From Bacillota bacterium (GTDB taxonomy: Bacteria > Bacillota > Sulfobacillia > Sulfobacillales > Sulfobacillaceae): a DNA stretch of 53,566 bases. The notes beneath the pieces are model-generated. The model was not told where the DNA came from and did not search any database. It saw nothing but the letters and a program-made list of their open reading frames with translations. The position numbers and the translations under genes were made by a program. The DNA lies in contig JAJZZP010000065.1 of the NCBI GenBank assembly GCA_021797515.1, positions 1 through 53,566 on the forward strand. Direction: 5' to 3'. This document shows, one piece after another, positions 45,578 to 53,566 of the stretch (the first letter of the stretch is position 1; each line of letters starts with the position of its first letter).

Positions 45578-46162
45578 TTGAGTGTTCAATATGTATTGGC
45601 GTCAGCGTCACCACGGCGAATTCAGCTATTGACGCAACTGGGATTAACCTTTACTGCGGTGCCGGCCAATGTTGATGAAACGGCAAGACCCAATGAACGT
45701 CCAGAGGCCTTGGTGCGGCGATTAGCGGCAACGAAAGCGATAACGGTGAGCGGAAGTTTTCCTGACACTGTGATCATCGGTTCGGATACCGTGGTGGCGC
45801 AGGGATGTCAGATTTTCGGGAAACCGGGCGACGAGGCTCACGCGCGTGATGTGTTGCGACTGCTTAGCGGCAAACGACACCAAGTGTATACTGCAGTCGC
45901 AGTGTATTGTGCCCATAGCGGTCGCGGATATGTTGATGTGGTGGTGGCGCATGTGACCTTTCGGCCCCTAACGGCGTTAGAAATCGCGGACTATGTTCAA
46001 AGCGGGGAACCTATGGACAAGGCTGGAGGCTATGCTATTCAGGGAGAGGCTGGCAAATGGGTGACTGGGTTTGAGGGGAATTTGGAAACCGTCATCGGTT
46101 TGCCTACCGACAGGGTTAATCGTCTGATCGAACGGATCGGATCCGACGGGGTCACATTGTGA
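45578..46162 (+). CDS. maf: Maf-like nucleotide pyrophosphatase
   Basis: 194 residues starting at TTG 45578, chosen because GGAGG lies just before it; an upstream GTG at 45545 is unlikely. Maf motifs: LASASPRRIQLLTQLGL, SDTVVAQG, KPGDEAHARDVLRLLSGKRHQVYTAV and the C-terminal GGYAIQGEAGKWVTGFEGNLETVIGLP. It hydrolyses dTTP/UTP or modified nucleotides (house-cleaning). The stop overlaps radC (GTGA). Confidence 0.93.
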   Translation: MSVQYVLASASPRRIQLLTQLGLTFTAVPANVDETARPNERPEALVRRLAATKAITVSGSFPDTVIIGSDTVVAQGCQIFGKPGDEAHARDVLRLLSGKRHQVYTAVAVYCAHSGRGYVDVVVAHVTFRPLTALEIADYVQSGEPMDKAGGYAIQGEAGKWVTGFEGNLETVIGLPTDRVNRLIERIGSDGVTL

Positions 46163-46833
46163 CGTACCGGGTACAAGATCTACCGTCCGATCAACGACCG
46201 CGAGAAAGGCTGTTGTCGAGGGGCCCGGGAAGTTTAAGTGATGCTGAAATCATGGCAGTTTTATTAGGAACCGGAACCACGGGGCAATCTGTCCTCCAAG
46301 TGAGTCAGGTGTTGCTGGCGGATGGCTGGAAAGGATTAAGGAACCGAACTGCGGAGGAATTGTTGAAGGTGCGTGGTTTGGGAAAGGCCAAAGTAGCTTT
46401 GCTGCTGGCGGCGCTGGAAATCGGTTCTCGGCTGGCGAAACAGGAAGTGGGCGGTGTCATTGAGGGACCGGAAGACGCGGTCCTGTTGCTGTCAGATATG
46501 ACAAGCTTGGATCAAGAAGAATTTCGGGTGATTTTATTGAATACCAAAGGACGAGTGCTCGCCATTAATACCGTGTTTCGTGGGGGACTGGACAGTGTCG
46601 AGGTGTTCCCGCGCGAGATTTTTAAACGGGCGGTGGCACATTCAGCAGCTTCCATCATCGTGGCGCATAATCATCCCAGCGGGGACCCAACCCCAAGCCC
46701 GGAGGATCGTAAACTGACGCGAAGACTGGAAGACGCAGGAACGATCATGGGTATTACCGTGTTGGACCATATTGTAATAGGAAATTCACAGCATGTCAGC
46801 CTGCACCAAGGGCAGACGACTAAATTGAGTTAA
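46159..46833 (+). CDS. radC: RadC/JAMM-domain protein
   Basis: 224 residues from GTG 46159. Helix-hairpin-helix-like region SLSDAEIMAVLLGTGTTGQ and VRGLGKAKVALLLAALEIG. The JAMM/MPN zinc motif is HNHPSGDPTPSPED with the upstream glutamate in VFPREIFKRA. Its biological role is unsettled. Between maf and mreB, as in many Bacilli. Confidence 0.93.
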   Translation: MTYRVQDLPSDQRPRERLLSRGPGSLSDAEIMAVLLGTGTTGQSVLQVSQVLLADGWKGLRNRTAEELLKVRGLGKAKVALLLAALEIGSRLAKQEVGGVIEGPEDAVLLLSDMTSLDQEEFRVILLNTKGRVLAINTVFRGGLDSVEVFPREIFKRAVAHSAASIIVAHNHPSGDPTPSPEDRKLTRRLEDAGTIMGITVLDHIVIGNSQHVSLHQGQTTKLS

Positions 46834-46850
46834 GGGGGATTCATTGACCC

Positions 46851-47879
46851 ATGAGAAGCATGTTCGCGGGGTTTTCAAAGGATATGGGAATTGATTTGGG
46901 AACCGCCAATACGGTGGTGTTCGTCAAAGGGAAAGGGATTGTTCTGCAAGAACCCTCGGTGGTGGCCATTGATCAAATGACCGGAGAAATGATTGCTGTG
47001 GGGCAAGAGGCGAAGCAAATGGTGGGCCGGACCCCGGGAAACATTCGTGCTGTGCGTCCGTTGAAAGATGGGGTCATTGCTGACTTTGACACGACGCAAG
47101 CCATGCTCAAGTACTTCATTAAAAAAGCCAGCAACAACAACCGCTTATTTCATCCGTTAGTGGTCATTGGGGTGCCTTCGGGTGTGACTGGTGTAGAAGA
47201 GCGCGCAGTAAAAGACGCTGCCCAACAGGCCGGTGCTCGGGAATGTTTGGTGGTTGAGGAGCCGATGGCAGCCGCAATTGGAGCCGGATTGCCGGTGAAC
47301 GAACCTACCGGCAATATGATAGTTGATGTTGGTGGTGGAACGTGCGAGGTGGCTATCATTTCACTTGATGGTATCGTCACGTCCAAGTCGATCCGCGTGG
47401 CCGGGGATGAAATGGACGAGGCCATCGTCAATCACATTAAACGCACTTACAACATGATGATTGGAGAACGCACTGCAGAAGAGGTCAAGATTACCATAGG
47501 TTCCGCATACCCTCCCGATCACGAGGAAACCAAGGATGTCAGGGGCCGTGACTTGGTCACGGGATTGCCGAAAACTCTCAAGGTCAATTCTACCGAAATT
47601 CAACGCGCTTTGTCCGAAACTGTGAATACCATCGTTGAAGCGATTAAAGCGACTCTAGAAAAATCTCCGCCGGAACTGGCGGCCGATATTATGGACCGCG
47701 GGATCGTAATGACGGGCGGCGGATCACTGCTACGCAATTTCGACCGGCTGGTCAGTTCGGAAACCGGGATGCCGGTTCATCAAGCCGAGGATCCACTACT
47801 GACCGTGGTAAGAGGAACTGGAATGGTGCTGGAGGATCATCATCATTTAGAGGCCCTGCGACGACGTAATCATCGTTAA
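46851..47879 (+). CDS. mreB: Rod-shape-determining actin-like protein MreB
   Basis: 342 residues, full length. Actin-fold motifs: phosphate-1 [50 protein letters not shown], phosphate-2 [16 protein letters not shown] and adenosine loop [16 protein letters not shown]. It forms membrane filaments that guide side-wall synthesis. Start ATG 46851 (a second ATG at 46860); AAGGGGG upstream. Confidence 0.96.
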   Translation: MRSMFAGFSKDMGIDLGTANTVVFVKGKGIVLQEPSVVAIDQMTGEMIAVGQEAKQMVGRTPGNIRAVRPLKDGVIADFDTTQAMLKYFIKKASNNNRLFHPLVVIGVPSGVTGVEERAVKDAAQQAGARECLVVEEPMAAAIGAGLPVNEPTGNMIVDVGGGTCEVAIISLDGIVTSKSIRVAGDEMDEAIVNHIKRTYNMMIGERTAEEVKITIGSAYPPDHEETKDVRGRDLVTGLPKTLKVNSTEIQRALSETVNTIVEAIKATLEKSPPELAADIMDRGIVMTGGGSLLRNFDRLVSSETGMPVHQAEDPLLTVVRGTGMVLEDHHHLEALRRRNHR

Positions 47880-47906
47880 GCCACGAATTTTTGGGAGGGA
47901 CGGATC

Positions 47907-48776
47907 ATGGGCGGTTTTTTTTACAAGTGGCGCCGCCCGCTCATCACCATTTTGGCCGTAATGGTGTTGGCGGTTTCTTTGAGCTATACAGCCCATGTTC
48001 GCGGCCGGATCGTTGAACTGAGCAATCTGGTGGGAACCATTGTCTCGCCCGCATCTTCCAGTTTAGCCTTTATTGGGCACCAGGCAGGTGTGGGTGTTGG
48101 TACAATCGGTCAGTTGTTTACGTTGCAAGCACAAAATCGTGAATTGAAACAAAAGCTGCTTTTGTACAATAGTATGAAATTGGAGTTGTCCGAAGTGCTG
48201 GCAGCAAACAGTCGGCTGAGGGGATTATTGGGATTGCAGCATACCCTCAATACTTGGAAGCTGCTGCCGGCCAGTATTATCGCCCGCAATCCGGATAATT
48301 GGTTTAGTACGCTGATGATTGATCGGGGATCATCGAACGGGATAAAGACCGGAATGTCGGTTATCGTGCCCCAAGGAGTGGTAGGGCGCATTGTTGCGGT
48401 ATCCGCATCATCTGCCACGGTTATGTTGATTTTGGATCCAAATAGCGGCGTGGGTGCCATGGATACCAGATCACAGGCGGCGGGGGTGCTGTTGGGTCAA
48501 GATCCGACGACAGGACTGCTGAAATTTCAATTATTCTCTCACCGCCCGGATATTTTGCCAGGGGATGCGGTGGTTACCTCAGGGTTTAGCCAATATTATC
48601 CCAAGGGTTTGCTGCTGGGGCAGGTGATCTCGGTGTCCCGGGTTCAGTTTGGGCTGACAGAAGTGGCTACGGTAGCGCCATCTGTGGACTTTAATCGCCT
48701 GCAATCGGTTATGGTCGTGTTATCACATCCTGCGGGGACTAGTGCACCCCCGATTTATGGAGGCGGCAACAGTTAA
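47907..48776 (+). CDS. mreC: Rod-shape-determining protein MreC
   Basis: 289 residues. One N-terminal membrane helix (LITILAVMVLAVSLSYT), a coiled coil (QLFTLQAQNRELKQKLLLYNS) and the beta-rich extracytoplasmic domain with ARNPDNWFSTLMIDRGSSNGIKTGM and the DPNSGVGAM / GLLKFQL regions. It organises the elongation complex outside the membrane. The stop overlaps the mreD start (TAATG). Confidence 0.95.
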   Translation: MGGFFYKWRRPLITILAVMVLAVSLSYTAHVRGRIVELSNLVGTIVSPASSSLAFIGHQAGVGVGTIGQLFTLQAQNRELKQKLLLYNSMKLELSEVLAANSRLRGLLGLQHTLNTWKLLPASIIARNPDNWFSTLMIDRGSSNGIKTGMSVIVPQGVVGRIVAVSASSATVMLILDPNSGVGAMDTRSQAAGVLLGQDPTTGLLKFQLFSHRPDILPGDAVVTSGFSQYYPKGLLLGQVISVSRVQFGLTEVATVAPSVDFNRLQSVMVVLSHPAGTSAPPIYGGGNS

Positions 48777-49288
48777 TGTGGCAATATCGTCCAATTACCT
48801 GGTTTTTGCTGTATTTGTTGGGGATTTTGATTCAATCCGCGCTGTTGCCGCAAATTTTCCCCATCGGATATGTGCCCAATGTGGTGGTGTCGGTTACAGT
48901 TCTAATTGCCTTGTATGAGTCGCCGTCGCGCGGCATGGTGGCTGGCCTCATGGGAGGACTGATGCAAGACCTGTGGGCGGGTCGCGTGATCGGTTTGAAC
49001 GCCGTGACGTTTGCGTTGTTGGGATGGTGCGTCGGGTATATCCAGTCCAAAATTGTTAGTGATCAAGTGTTTGTCCCTGGACTGGTGGCTGGTCTGAGTC
49101 AAGTAGCGGTGGTGCCATTTCAGTGGTTGTTGCTTACACTCGCGGGATATCATTTTGGCTGGCTGAGTTTTGTGCGGCCGTTGCCGGTGTGGATTCTGTT
49201 TTCCATGTTCTTTACCCCGGGACTCGGCGGCGTACTCGGCTTTCGGTCGCGCCGAGAATTAGATAATGGGTTTTCTGCGACGGGATAG
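48776..49288 (+). CDS. mreD: Rod-shape-determining protein MreD
   Basis: 170 residues with about five membrane helices and the MreD pattern IPNVVVSVTVLIALYESPSRGMVAGLMGGLMQDL (here PIGYVPNVVVSV onward). The integral membrane partner of MreC. Last gene of the folC-to-mreD run; mobile-element relics begin right after. Confidence 0.92.
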   Translation: MWQYRPITWFLLYLLGILIQSALLPQIFPIGYVPNVVVSVTVLIALYESPSRGMVAGLMGGLMQDLWAGRVIGLNAVTFALLGWCVGYIQSKIVSDQVFVPGLVAGLSQVAVVPFQWLLLTLAGYHFGWLSFVRPLPVWILFSMFFTPGLGGVLGFRSRRELDNGFSATG

Positions 49289-49634
49289 ATTTAGGTAGGT
49301 CCACTGGCTCATTACATCGTCATGCGAAAGGAATAGGTGCGAACACACTCCGCGAGCCCTTTTCTTGTATTTCTTCCCGCACCCACGGATTTAAGATAGG
49401 GCGGTGGTACTGGTGCAGAATTCGAGAATTTGCTTCGTGGGCTGGCGACTCACACGGCACGATCGGGACTGCATAGAACAACGGGAGTTCACACTCCGCG
49501 TTATACGATTGACGCGTCAACATCTTTGGAGCTTGACCCGTCTTACCGGCCTAAACCAGACTTTTTGATGTGGGAAGCATGTAGGACCCCAGAGTTTTCG
49601 AAGTATCGGTATACTGCGTGTGGAATTTAACGTT
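49289..49634. other. Region of unidentified debris after mreD
   Basis: About 345 bases without a supported gene. A minus-strand frame at 49320-49523 has no recognised family. It lies next to IS630 and IS4 relics and is probably also element-derived. Confidence 0.35.
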
Positions 49635-49850
49635 TTAGGCGATGGACTTAAACCGTTGAAACTGGAGGGTCAGCAAGGTACCGAGCCGTGATTGATACTC
49701 TGTGGACGTGTTGGACAAACATGTGGAGATCGCATCGTAAAACGCGGGGAACTTCGCATAATAGCGGGAGTGGAGGCACCCCGCTTCGACGAATTTTCCG
49801 AGACGTTCGATGAGGTTTAGATTGGTGTTTTGGCTAATTCCTTTTGTCAT
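49635..49850 (-). pseudogene. IS630-type transposase remnant
   Basis: 71 codons. They start MTKGISQNT and pass directly into the C-terminal IS630 DDE end: LNLIERLGKFVEAGCLHSRYY (normally near the last catalytic Glu), then STEYQSRLGTLLTLQFQRFKSIA, the same tail as the fragment at 31677. The central catalytic part is deleted. The first 27 bases also match 7227-7254. Confidence 0.7.
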
Positions 49851-49908
49851 AGGATTGGCTTATAATCAGGAGTTCCAGCCCATAAGGCTGTGTCCCATAC
49901 GCGCTGAC

Positions 49909-50290
49909 TTACCACGTTAAATCGCACTGATACCGCTGTTTTCGAGGCTGTTCATGCAGATGCCGTCTCCACCTTTGAGGGCCCTTCCAGTTCCGGAGAT
50001 CCACCCAACCTTTGATGATTTGACAGAGGTCACTCCAGGCTATTTGAGTATAGCGCCGGATAGCGGGAACGATCCGGTCGGAGGGGATATCCGTAGGGGG
50101 AAAAAACCGGTTTCGGGATTCCGAACCGAGTCGGCCAACAGCGCCCCGAGGATTATTGCTAGCAAGTACATCTGCGCGATGTCCGGATCGAACGCTCGTA
50201 ACTGGTCGAAATGCAGGAGGCTTGTGATGCGTTTAAAGGCGCATTCCATTTGCCACCACAGACGATTAATTCAGGAATATCGGCCGCGGA
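49909..50290 (-). pseudogene. IS4-type transposase C-terminal remnant
   Basis: Minus-strand translation gives RLWWQMECAFKRITSLLHFD then QLRAFDPDIAQMYLLAIILG, the region around the last catalytic glutamate of IS4-family DDE transposases. After a frame change near 50040 comes a tail IIKGWVDLRNWKGPQRWR and PRKQRYQCD. Everything N-terminal is missing. Decayed. Confidence 0.65.
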
Positions 50291-50395
50291 AAGAGTTTCG
50301 CATGGGAAGACCCAGTTGAGACATCTTACAAGGCACGGGTTGTCGCCGTTTCGGACGTATCGTATGCTTGTCTCATTAATCGGAGCGAAAACCCC

Positions 50396-50986
50396 ATGAT
50401 TTGCGGATACGCCCGGGTGAGTTCCACCACCCAAAACCTGGGCACACAAGTCGCGCAATTAACCGCATACGGCTGCCAGAAAATTTTCCAAGAAAAGTTG
50501 TCCGAGCGATCCCTAAAACATCGTACCCAATTTTCGGCGCTCCTTGAACGCCTCACGATGGGTGACACGGTCGTGGTCACGAAACTGGACCGCTTTACCC
50601 GCAGTACGCAAGATGCGTTCAATACCATGGCGACCTTGACCGAGTGGGGGGTGTCGCTCGTCGTCTTGAATATGGGCGGGGATGTGGTCGTCACGTCCAC
50701 CGCGATTGGCAAGCTCCTCATCACGGTGTTGACCGGGATTGCCGAATTTGAGGCCGACGTGATCAAGGAACGTCAGCTCGAAGGCGTTGCCGCGGCCAAA
50801 GCCCGTGGGGTTTACAACGGACGTCCCCGGACCTACACGGCACATCACAAAGGCCTCGCCCATGCGCTGGAACTCTTGGCCGCCCGGGATCGCAATCATC
50901 TGACGGTCAATGATATTTGTGCCATGACGCAGGTGAGTCGCGCGACATTGTATCGTTTATCACGCCAGACCGAGCGCCCGGAATAG
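50396..50986 (+). CDS. Serine recombinase (resolvase/invertase family)
   Basis: 196 residues, resolvase size. N-terminal catalytic domain: S9 in GYARVSSTTQNLGTQ, VVTKLDRFTRSTQD, and the long E helix ITVLTGIAEFEADVIKERQLEG. The C-terminal DNA-binding helix-turn-helix is LTVNDICAMTQVSRATLYRL. All key arginines expected in the core (R7, RFTRS) are visible. It could be a transposon resolvase or a DNA invertase; no cognate transposase or res site is recognised nearby. The start ATG 50396 has no clear ribosome site. Ends at a strong terminator hairpin. Confidence 0.88.
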   Translation: MICGYARVSSTTQNLGTQVAQLTAYGCQKIFQEKLSERSLKHRTQFSALLERLTMGDTVVVTKLDRFTRSTQDAFNTMATLTEWGVSLVVLNMGGDVVVTSTAIGKLLITVLTGIAEFEADVIKERQLEGVAAAKARGVYNGRPRTYTAHHKGLAHALELLAARDRNHLTVNDICAMTQVSRATLYRLSRQTERPE

Positions 50987-50999
50987 GGCGCTAGGAAGA

Positions 51000-51030
51000 G
51001 GGCTGAACGGCACCGTTCAGCCCCATCTTT
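51000..51030 (+). terminator. Terminator after the serine recombinase gene
   Basis: GGGCTGAACG (51000-51009) pairs with CGTTCAGCCC (51014-51023), then CATCTTT. The rest of 51031-51398 has no recognised gene. Confidence 0.65.
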
Positions 51031-51398
51031 CCCTCCATTCAGATTGAATAGACCTGCTCTGCAGGGAATTTTTTGCTCCATTCCTGGCAACCAGTCCAAC
51101 GGTACCACATTCAGGAAAATGTTCTTACGTCTAGAAGTTCAAGGCGAGTTGCTTAACGCGAATCAGGGACTATCCGGACCGTTAGCGCATTAACGATGGG
51201 CTGGTTGTTGGCGCGCAATGTTGGTCAGCATCGGTGCGACGAGCACACTTCCGCCTACTGCATTTTTCGTTCCGTTACACACGAACCCTCTTCTGAACTC
51301 GTGGCTGTCTCGCATGGATTTGACGAAGTCGCAACTGCTTGCGGTAAATCTTGAATTATGTCGCATAGTATGATAAATTAAGTTTAGGTGATAGCAAA

Positions 51399-52049
51399 AT
51401 GGACGAACAGTTTGTCAGTATTGGTAAAGCCGCGAAGATGCTCGGGATGAGTATCGAAGGGCTTCGGAAATGGGAACGCGAGGGACGGTTGATTCCCGTA
51501 CGCACGGTGACGAATCATCGCCGCTATCGGGTAGCGGACTTACGCGCCCTGATGCACGAGGATGGGCAGAACCCCGCGCTGAACACACGTTGTATTCTCT
51601 ATGCGCGGGTCCCCACAAAAAAACAACAAGAGGCGGGACATTTAGATCGCCAATTGGGCCGACTGACGGTATTCGCGGCGGCGCAACACTGGACGGTCGT
51701 CGCCGCGCTGACCGATGTCGCCAGCGGTTTGAACGAAAAGCGCCGGGGCTTGCATCAACTGCTTGACCTCGCCCGAGACCACCAGGCAAGCCTGGTGGTT
51801 GTCGAATCTCGTGACCGATTAGCACGGTTCGGCTTGGGATATCTCGAAACCTTTCTGCACGCCTTCGGTGTGCATGTAGTCGTGATGGAGAGTCCGGTGA
51901 AAGAGGATCAGGAGGAACTCGTGGATGACTTGATGGCCATCACCACGTCATTCTCGGCCCGCATTTACGGCAAACGCGGAGGAAAAAAGATGGAGGCGAC
52001 CGTGCGTCAAGCGATGGCCACCTTAGCTCAGGAAGGAGTTTCGGAATGA
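51399..52049 (+). CDS. tnpA: IS607-family TnpA with proline in place of the catalytic serine
   Basis: 216 residues with the IS607 layout: MerR-like HTH (SIGKAAKMLGMSIEGLRKWEREGRL), then the serine-recombinase domain (ILYARVPTKKQQEAG, VVVESRDRLARFGLGYLETF, VVMESPVKEDQEE). The position after ARV, where serine attacks DNA (compare the copy at 26706: ARVST), is proline, codon CCC, one transition from TCC. DNA strand exchange should be impossible. The rest of the protein looks intact, so the change may be recent or the protein may keep a binding role. Confidence 0.85.
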   Translation: MDEQFVSIGKAAKMLGMSIEGLRKWEREGRLIPVRTVTNHRRYRVADLRALMHEDGQNPALNTRCILYARVPTKKQQEAGHLDRQLGRLTVFAAAQHWTVVAALTDVASGLNEKRRGLHQLLDLARDHQASLVVVESRDRLARFGLGYLETFLHAFGVHVVVMESPVKEDQEELVDDLMAITTSFSARIYGKRGGKKMEATVRQAMATLAQEGVSE

Positions 52050-53240
52050 AACCACGATTTTTGGAATTTTGCTTGATGTCACGCCAGAGCAGGACACGGT
52101 GCTTTGCCGCTTCATGGGCAAATATGGCTTTATGCTGCGTGTTGCGTTCAATCGCTTACTCGGCGGTCTGTCCAACATCGTAGCCTTGGAGTGCCATCTG
52201 TCGAGTGACACGGAGTTGCCGCTGTGTTACGCGAAAGGCGCGGTGCAAGAGGCTCAGGATCTGATCCGGGCCCACCATCAAGCCATGCAAGACGGGTTGA
52301 CGCCGTGGACGCAACGGGTGAAAAAACCTACGGGCGATTGCAAACCCTTCAGACCGCGCCACACCTCCGTGCCCGGCGCATCACCGGGCACGAGTGGAAG
52401 CTCGCGTCTCAACAAGCCCATCAAGCATTCCATCATCAGCACGTCGATGTGCACACCTTTCCTCCGATCACCTTTGGCACCAAAACCCGGTTCGACCAGT
52501 TCAAAGTCGTGGATGCGACAGGACTGGAAGGCAGCGTGGGGGGAGAGCCACAATGGTCGGCCTTCTGCACGCCGGGATCGCACGAAAACAGGCAATCCGC
52601 TCCTGCGAGTAAGCGAAGGGCCTGACCATTGGGTCTGAGAAATCGCGCTCGATGGCCTCAAAAATCTCACGCCAAACTCCCTCAGTATGAAAAACTGGGG
52701 ATTCCTCTCGACATTACCCGCAAGGCTTCCAAGAAAACCTGCCAAGTAAATGGACGCGATTATGAAGGCTTGCACCGCCGATCCGTATCAGGTGGAAATT
52801 CTCCGACGACAAGGACGCTATCCGGTCCGCATTATCATCGAAGAAGTCCTTGCGCCCATTCGGATCCATCCGCGTCATGGCTGGGTCGATGTGAATACCA
52901 ACGGCACCCATTTTGGCTCTCTGCCACGTGCAACCTGACGGTTATCTACCGCGACGCGTTGGTGGGATATCTCGCGGTCGAGACCCTTCATTGGGATAAG
53001 ACTCGTGGAGCGGGACGGGGGGTGGAAGAGTTGCAGTTCATCCATGACCGGGATGTGAGCGCCCAGGTTTAACCGGGTGACGCATCCATTGAATTATCGG
53101 GCGTTGCTGACTGCCGTGGAGCGGCAGGCCCCCCGACAAGGCGTGGTGATCCGCAAGGTGAAGCCAGCCTATACCTCCATTATCGGACGGTTCACATCCA
53201 CCCCAGTATGGCATTAGTGTGCATCCTACGGTCGCTCTAG
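52050..53240 (+). pseudogene. tnpB pseudogene of the second IS607-type element
   Basis: TnpB sense is spread over several frames. N-terminus at 52069 on (LDVTPEQDTVLCRFMGKYGF, then GAVQEAQDLIRAHHQAMQDG); a middle part at 52300-52620 (ITGHEWKLASQQAHQAFHHQ); then YQVEILRRQGRYPVRIIIEE and the RuvC-I-like GWVDVNTNGTHFG near 52880-52920; and near 53130-53230 the late GVVIRKVKPAYTSIIGRF. At least four frame changes are needed. The nuclease is dead. The region from 53240 to the window end holds a small terminator-like hairpin only. Confidence 0.7.
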
Positions 53241-53519
53241 CCGACCCAAAAGGCAGCAATTCTTGCGACCTTTGAGTAAATTTGCCTCCCCGCTTAACTC
53301 GTCGATATCTTGTATCTATCCGGCCCGTGGATACCACATATGGGGATCGGGTTTTTCAGAGCAGAGCCGCATACGAGGAAATTTGGTGATACGATAGACT
53401 ATACCGGATTTGCGAATTGGGAAGTGCCCCCAGAGGAATATTTGGTCCTATTGGTCCATGAGCTTACTTGAGTTTCGCACCGCGAATTCACAACAAATTT
53501 TTACCTCGCAAAAACGCCG

Positions 53520-53545
53520 AAACCCGCATGAACACTGGGTTTTTT
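53520..53545 (+). terminator. Terminator-like hairpin at the right edge
   Basis: AAACCC (53520-53525) pairs with GGGTTT (53537-53542) and continues into a T-run. A TATAAT at 53548-53553 follows but lacks a good -35. Confidence 0.45.
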
Positions 53546-53566
53546 GGTATAATTAGGTGCCGTCCA

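Noticed and set aside
1..53566. CRISPR array
   Set aside because: No regularly spaced direct repeats were seen; the repeats found are IS ends or short palindromes.

Overview
The window reads as chromosomal DNA of a mid-GC Gram-positive (Firmicutes-like) bacterium. The evidence is the tig-clpP-clpX-lonB-lon-ysxC block, the T-box-controlled valS followed by folC, maf, radC and mreBCD, strong GGAGG-type ribosome binding sites, and consensus sigma-A promoters. A Sulfobacillus-like acidophile is my guess from protein flavour and the DsrE protein; it is inference, not proof.

Layout. 1-1.9 kb: ECF sigma factor (5' part atypical), six-helix membrane protein and an ABC-type ATPase with degenerate nucleotide-binding motifs. 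2.0-4.8 kb: a MazG-like pyrophosphohydrolase (COG4997 type) translationally coupled to a phospholipase-D-nuclease/helicase fusion, a possible defence pair. 4.8-7.0 kb: TetR remnant and an MFS carrier. 7.1-7.4 kb: IS debris.

7.6-16.4 kb is an aromatic-acid catabolic island: FAD monooxygenase, an in-frame fusion of hotdog thioesterase and fumarylacetoacetate-hydrolase-type enzyme, an MFS carrier, a GntR/FCD regulator, an aryl-CoA ligase and gentisate 1,2-dioxygenase. Together they fit uptake, CoA activation, ring hydroxylation to gentisyl-CoA, release of gentisate, ring cleavage, and hydrolysis of the cleavage product. AT-only palindromes lie in the intergenic promoter regions of this island, and a related one precedes a distant peptide-type ABC transporter (35.9 kb).

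16.5-25.2 kb: tRNA-His, -Arg, -Leu and a decayed tRNA-Gly, then trigger factor, ClpP, ClpX, LonB, Lon and the GTPase YsxC: a protein quality-control block. 25.2-26.2 kb: phosphatase and DsrE-like genes on the other strand. 26.2-27.3 kb: IS607-type element with wrecked tnpB. 27.8-31.4 kb: crotonase, acyl-CoA synthetase and 3-hydroxyacyl-CoA dehydrogenase on the minus strand (beta-oxidation type). 32.2-35.8 kb: DppA/B/C-type transporter without ATPases. 36.0-38.9 kb: broken acetyltransferase gene, and an EamA-type transporter gene split by a dead tnpB-only element. 39.1-40.5 kb: acetyltransferase and lipoprotein.

40.6-49.3 kb: groES without groEL, T-box, valS, folC, DUF4321-type protein, maf, radC, mreB, mreC, mreD, covering translation, folate, nucleotide hygiene and cell shape. 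49.3 kb to the end: a mobile-element graveyard with IS630 and IS4 transposase remnants, an intact-looking serine recombinase, and a second IS607 element whose TnpA has proline in place of the catalytic serine and whose tnpB is frameshifted.

All calls come from reading the sequence and translations by eye; no database search was run.
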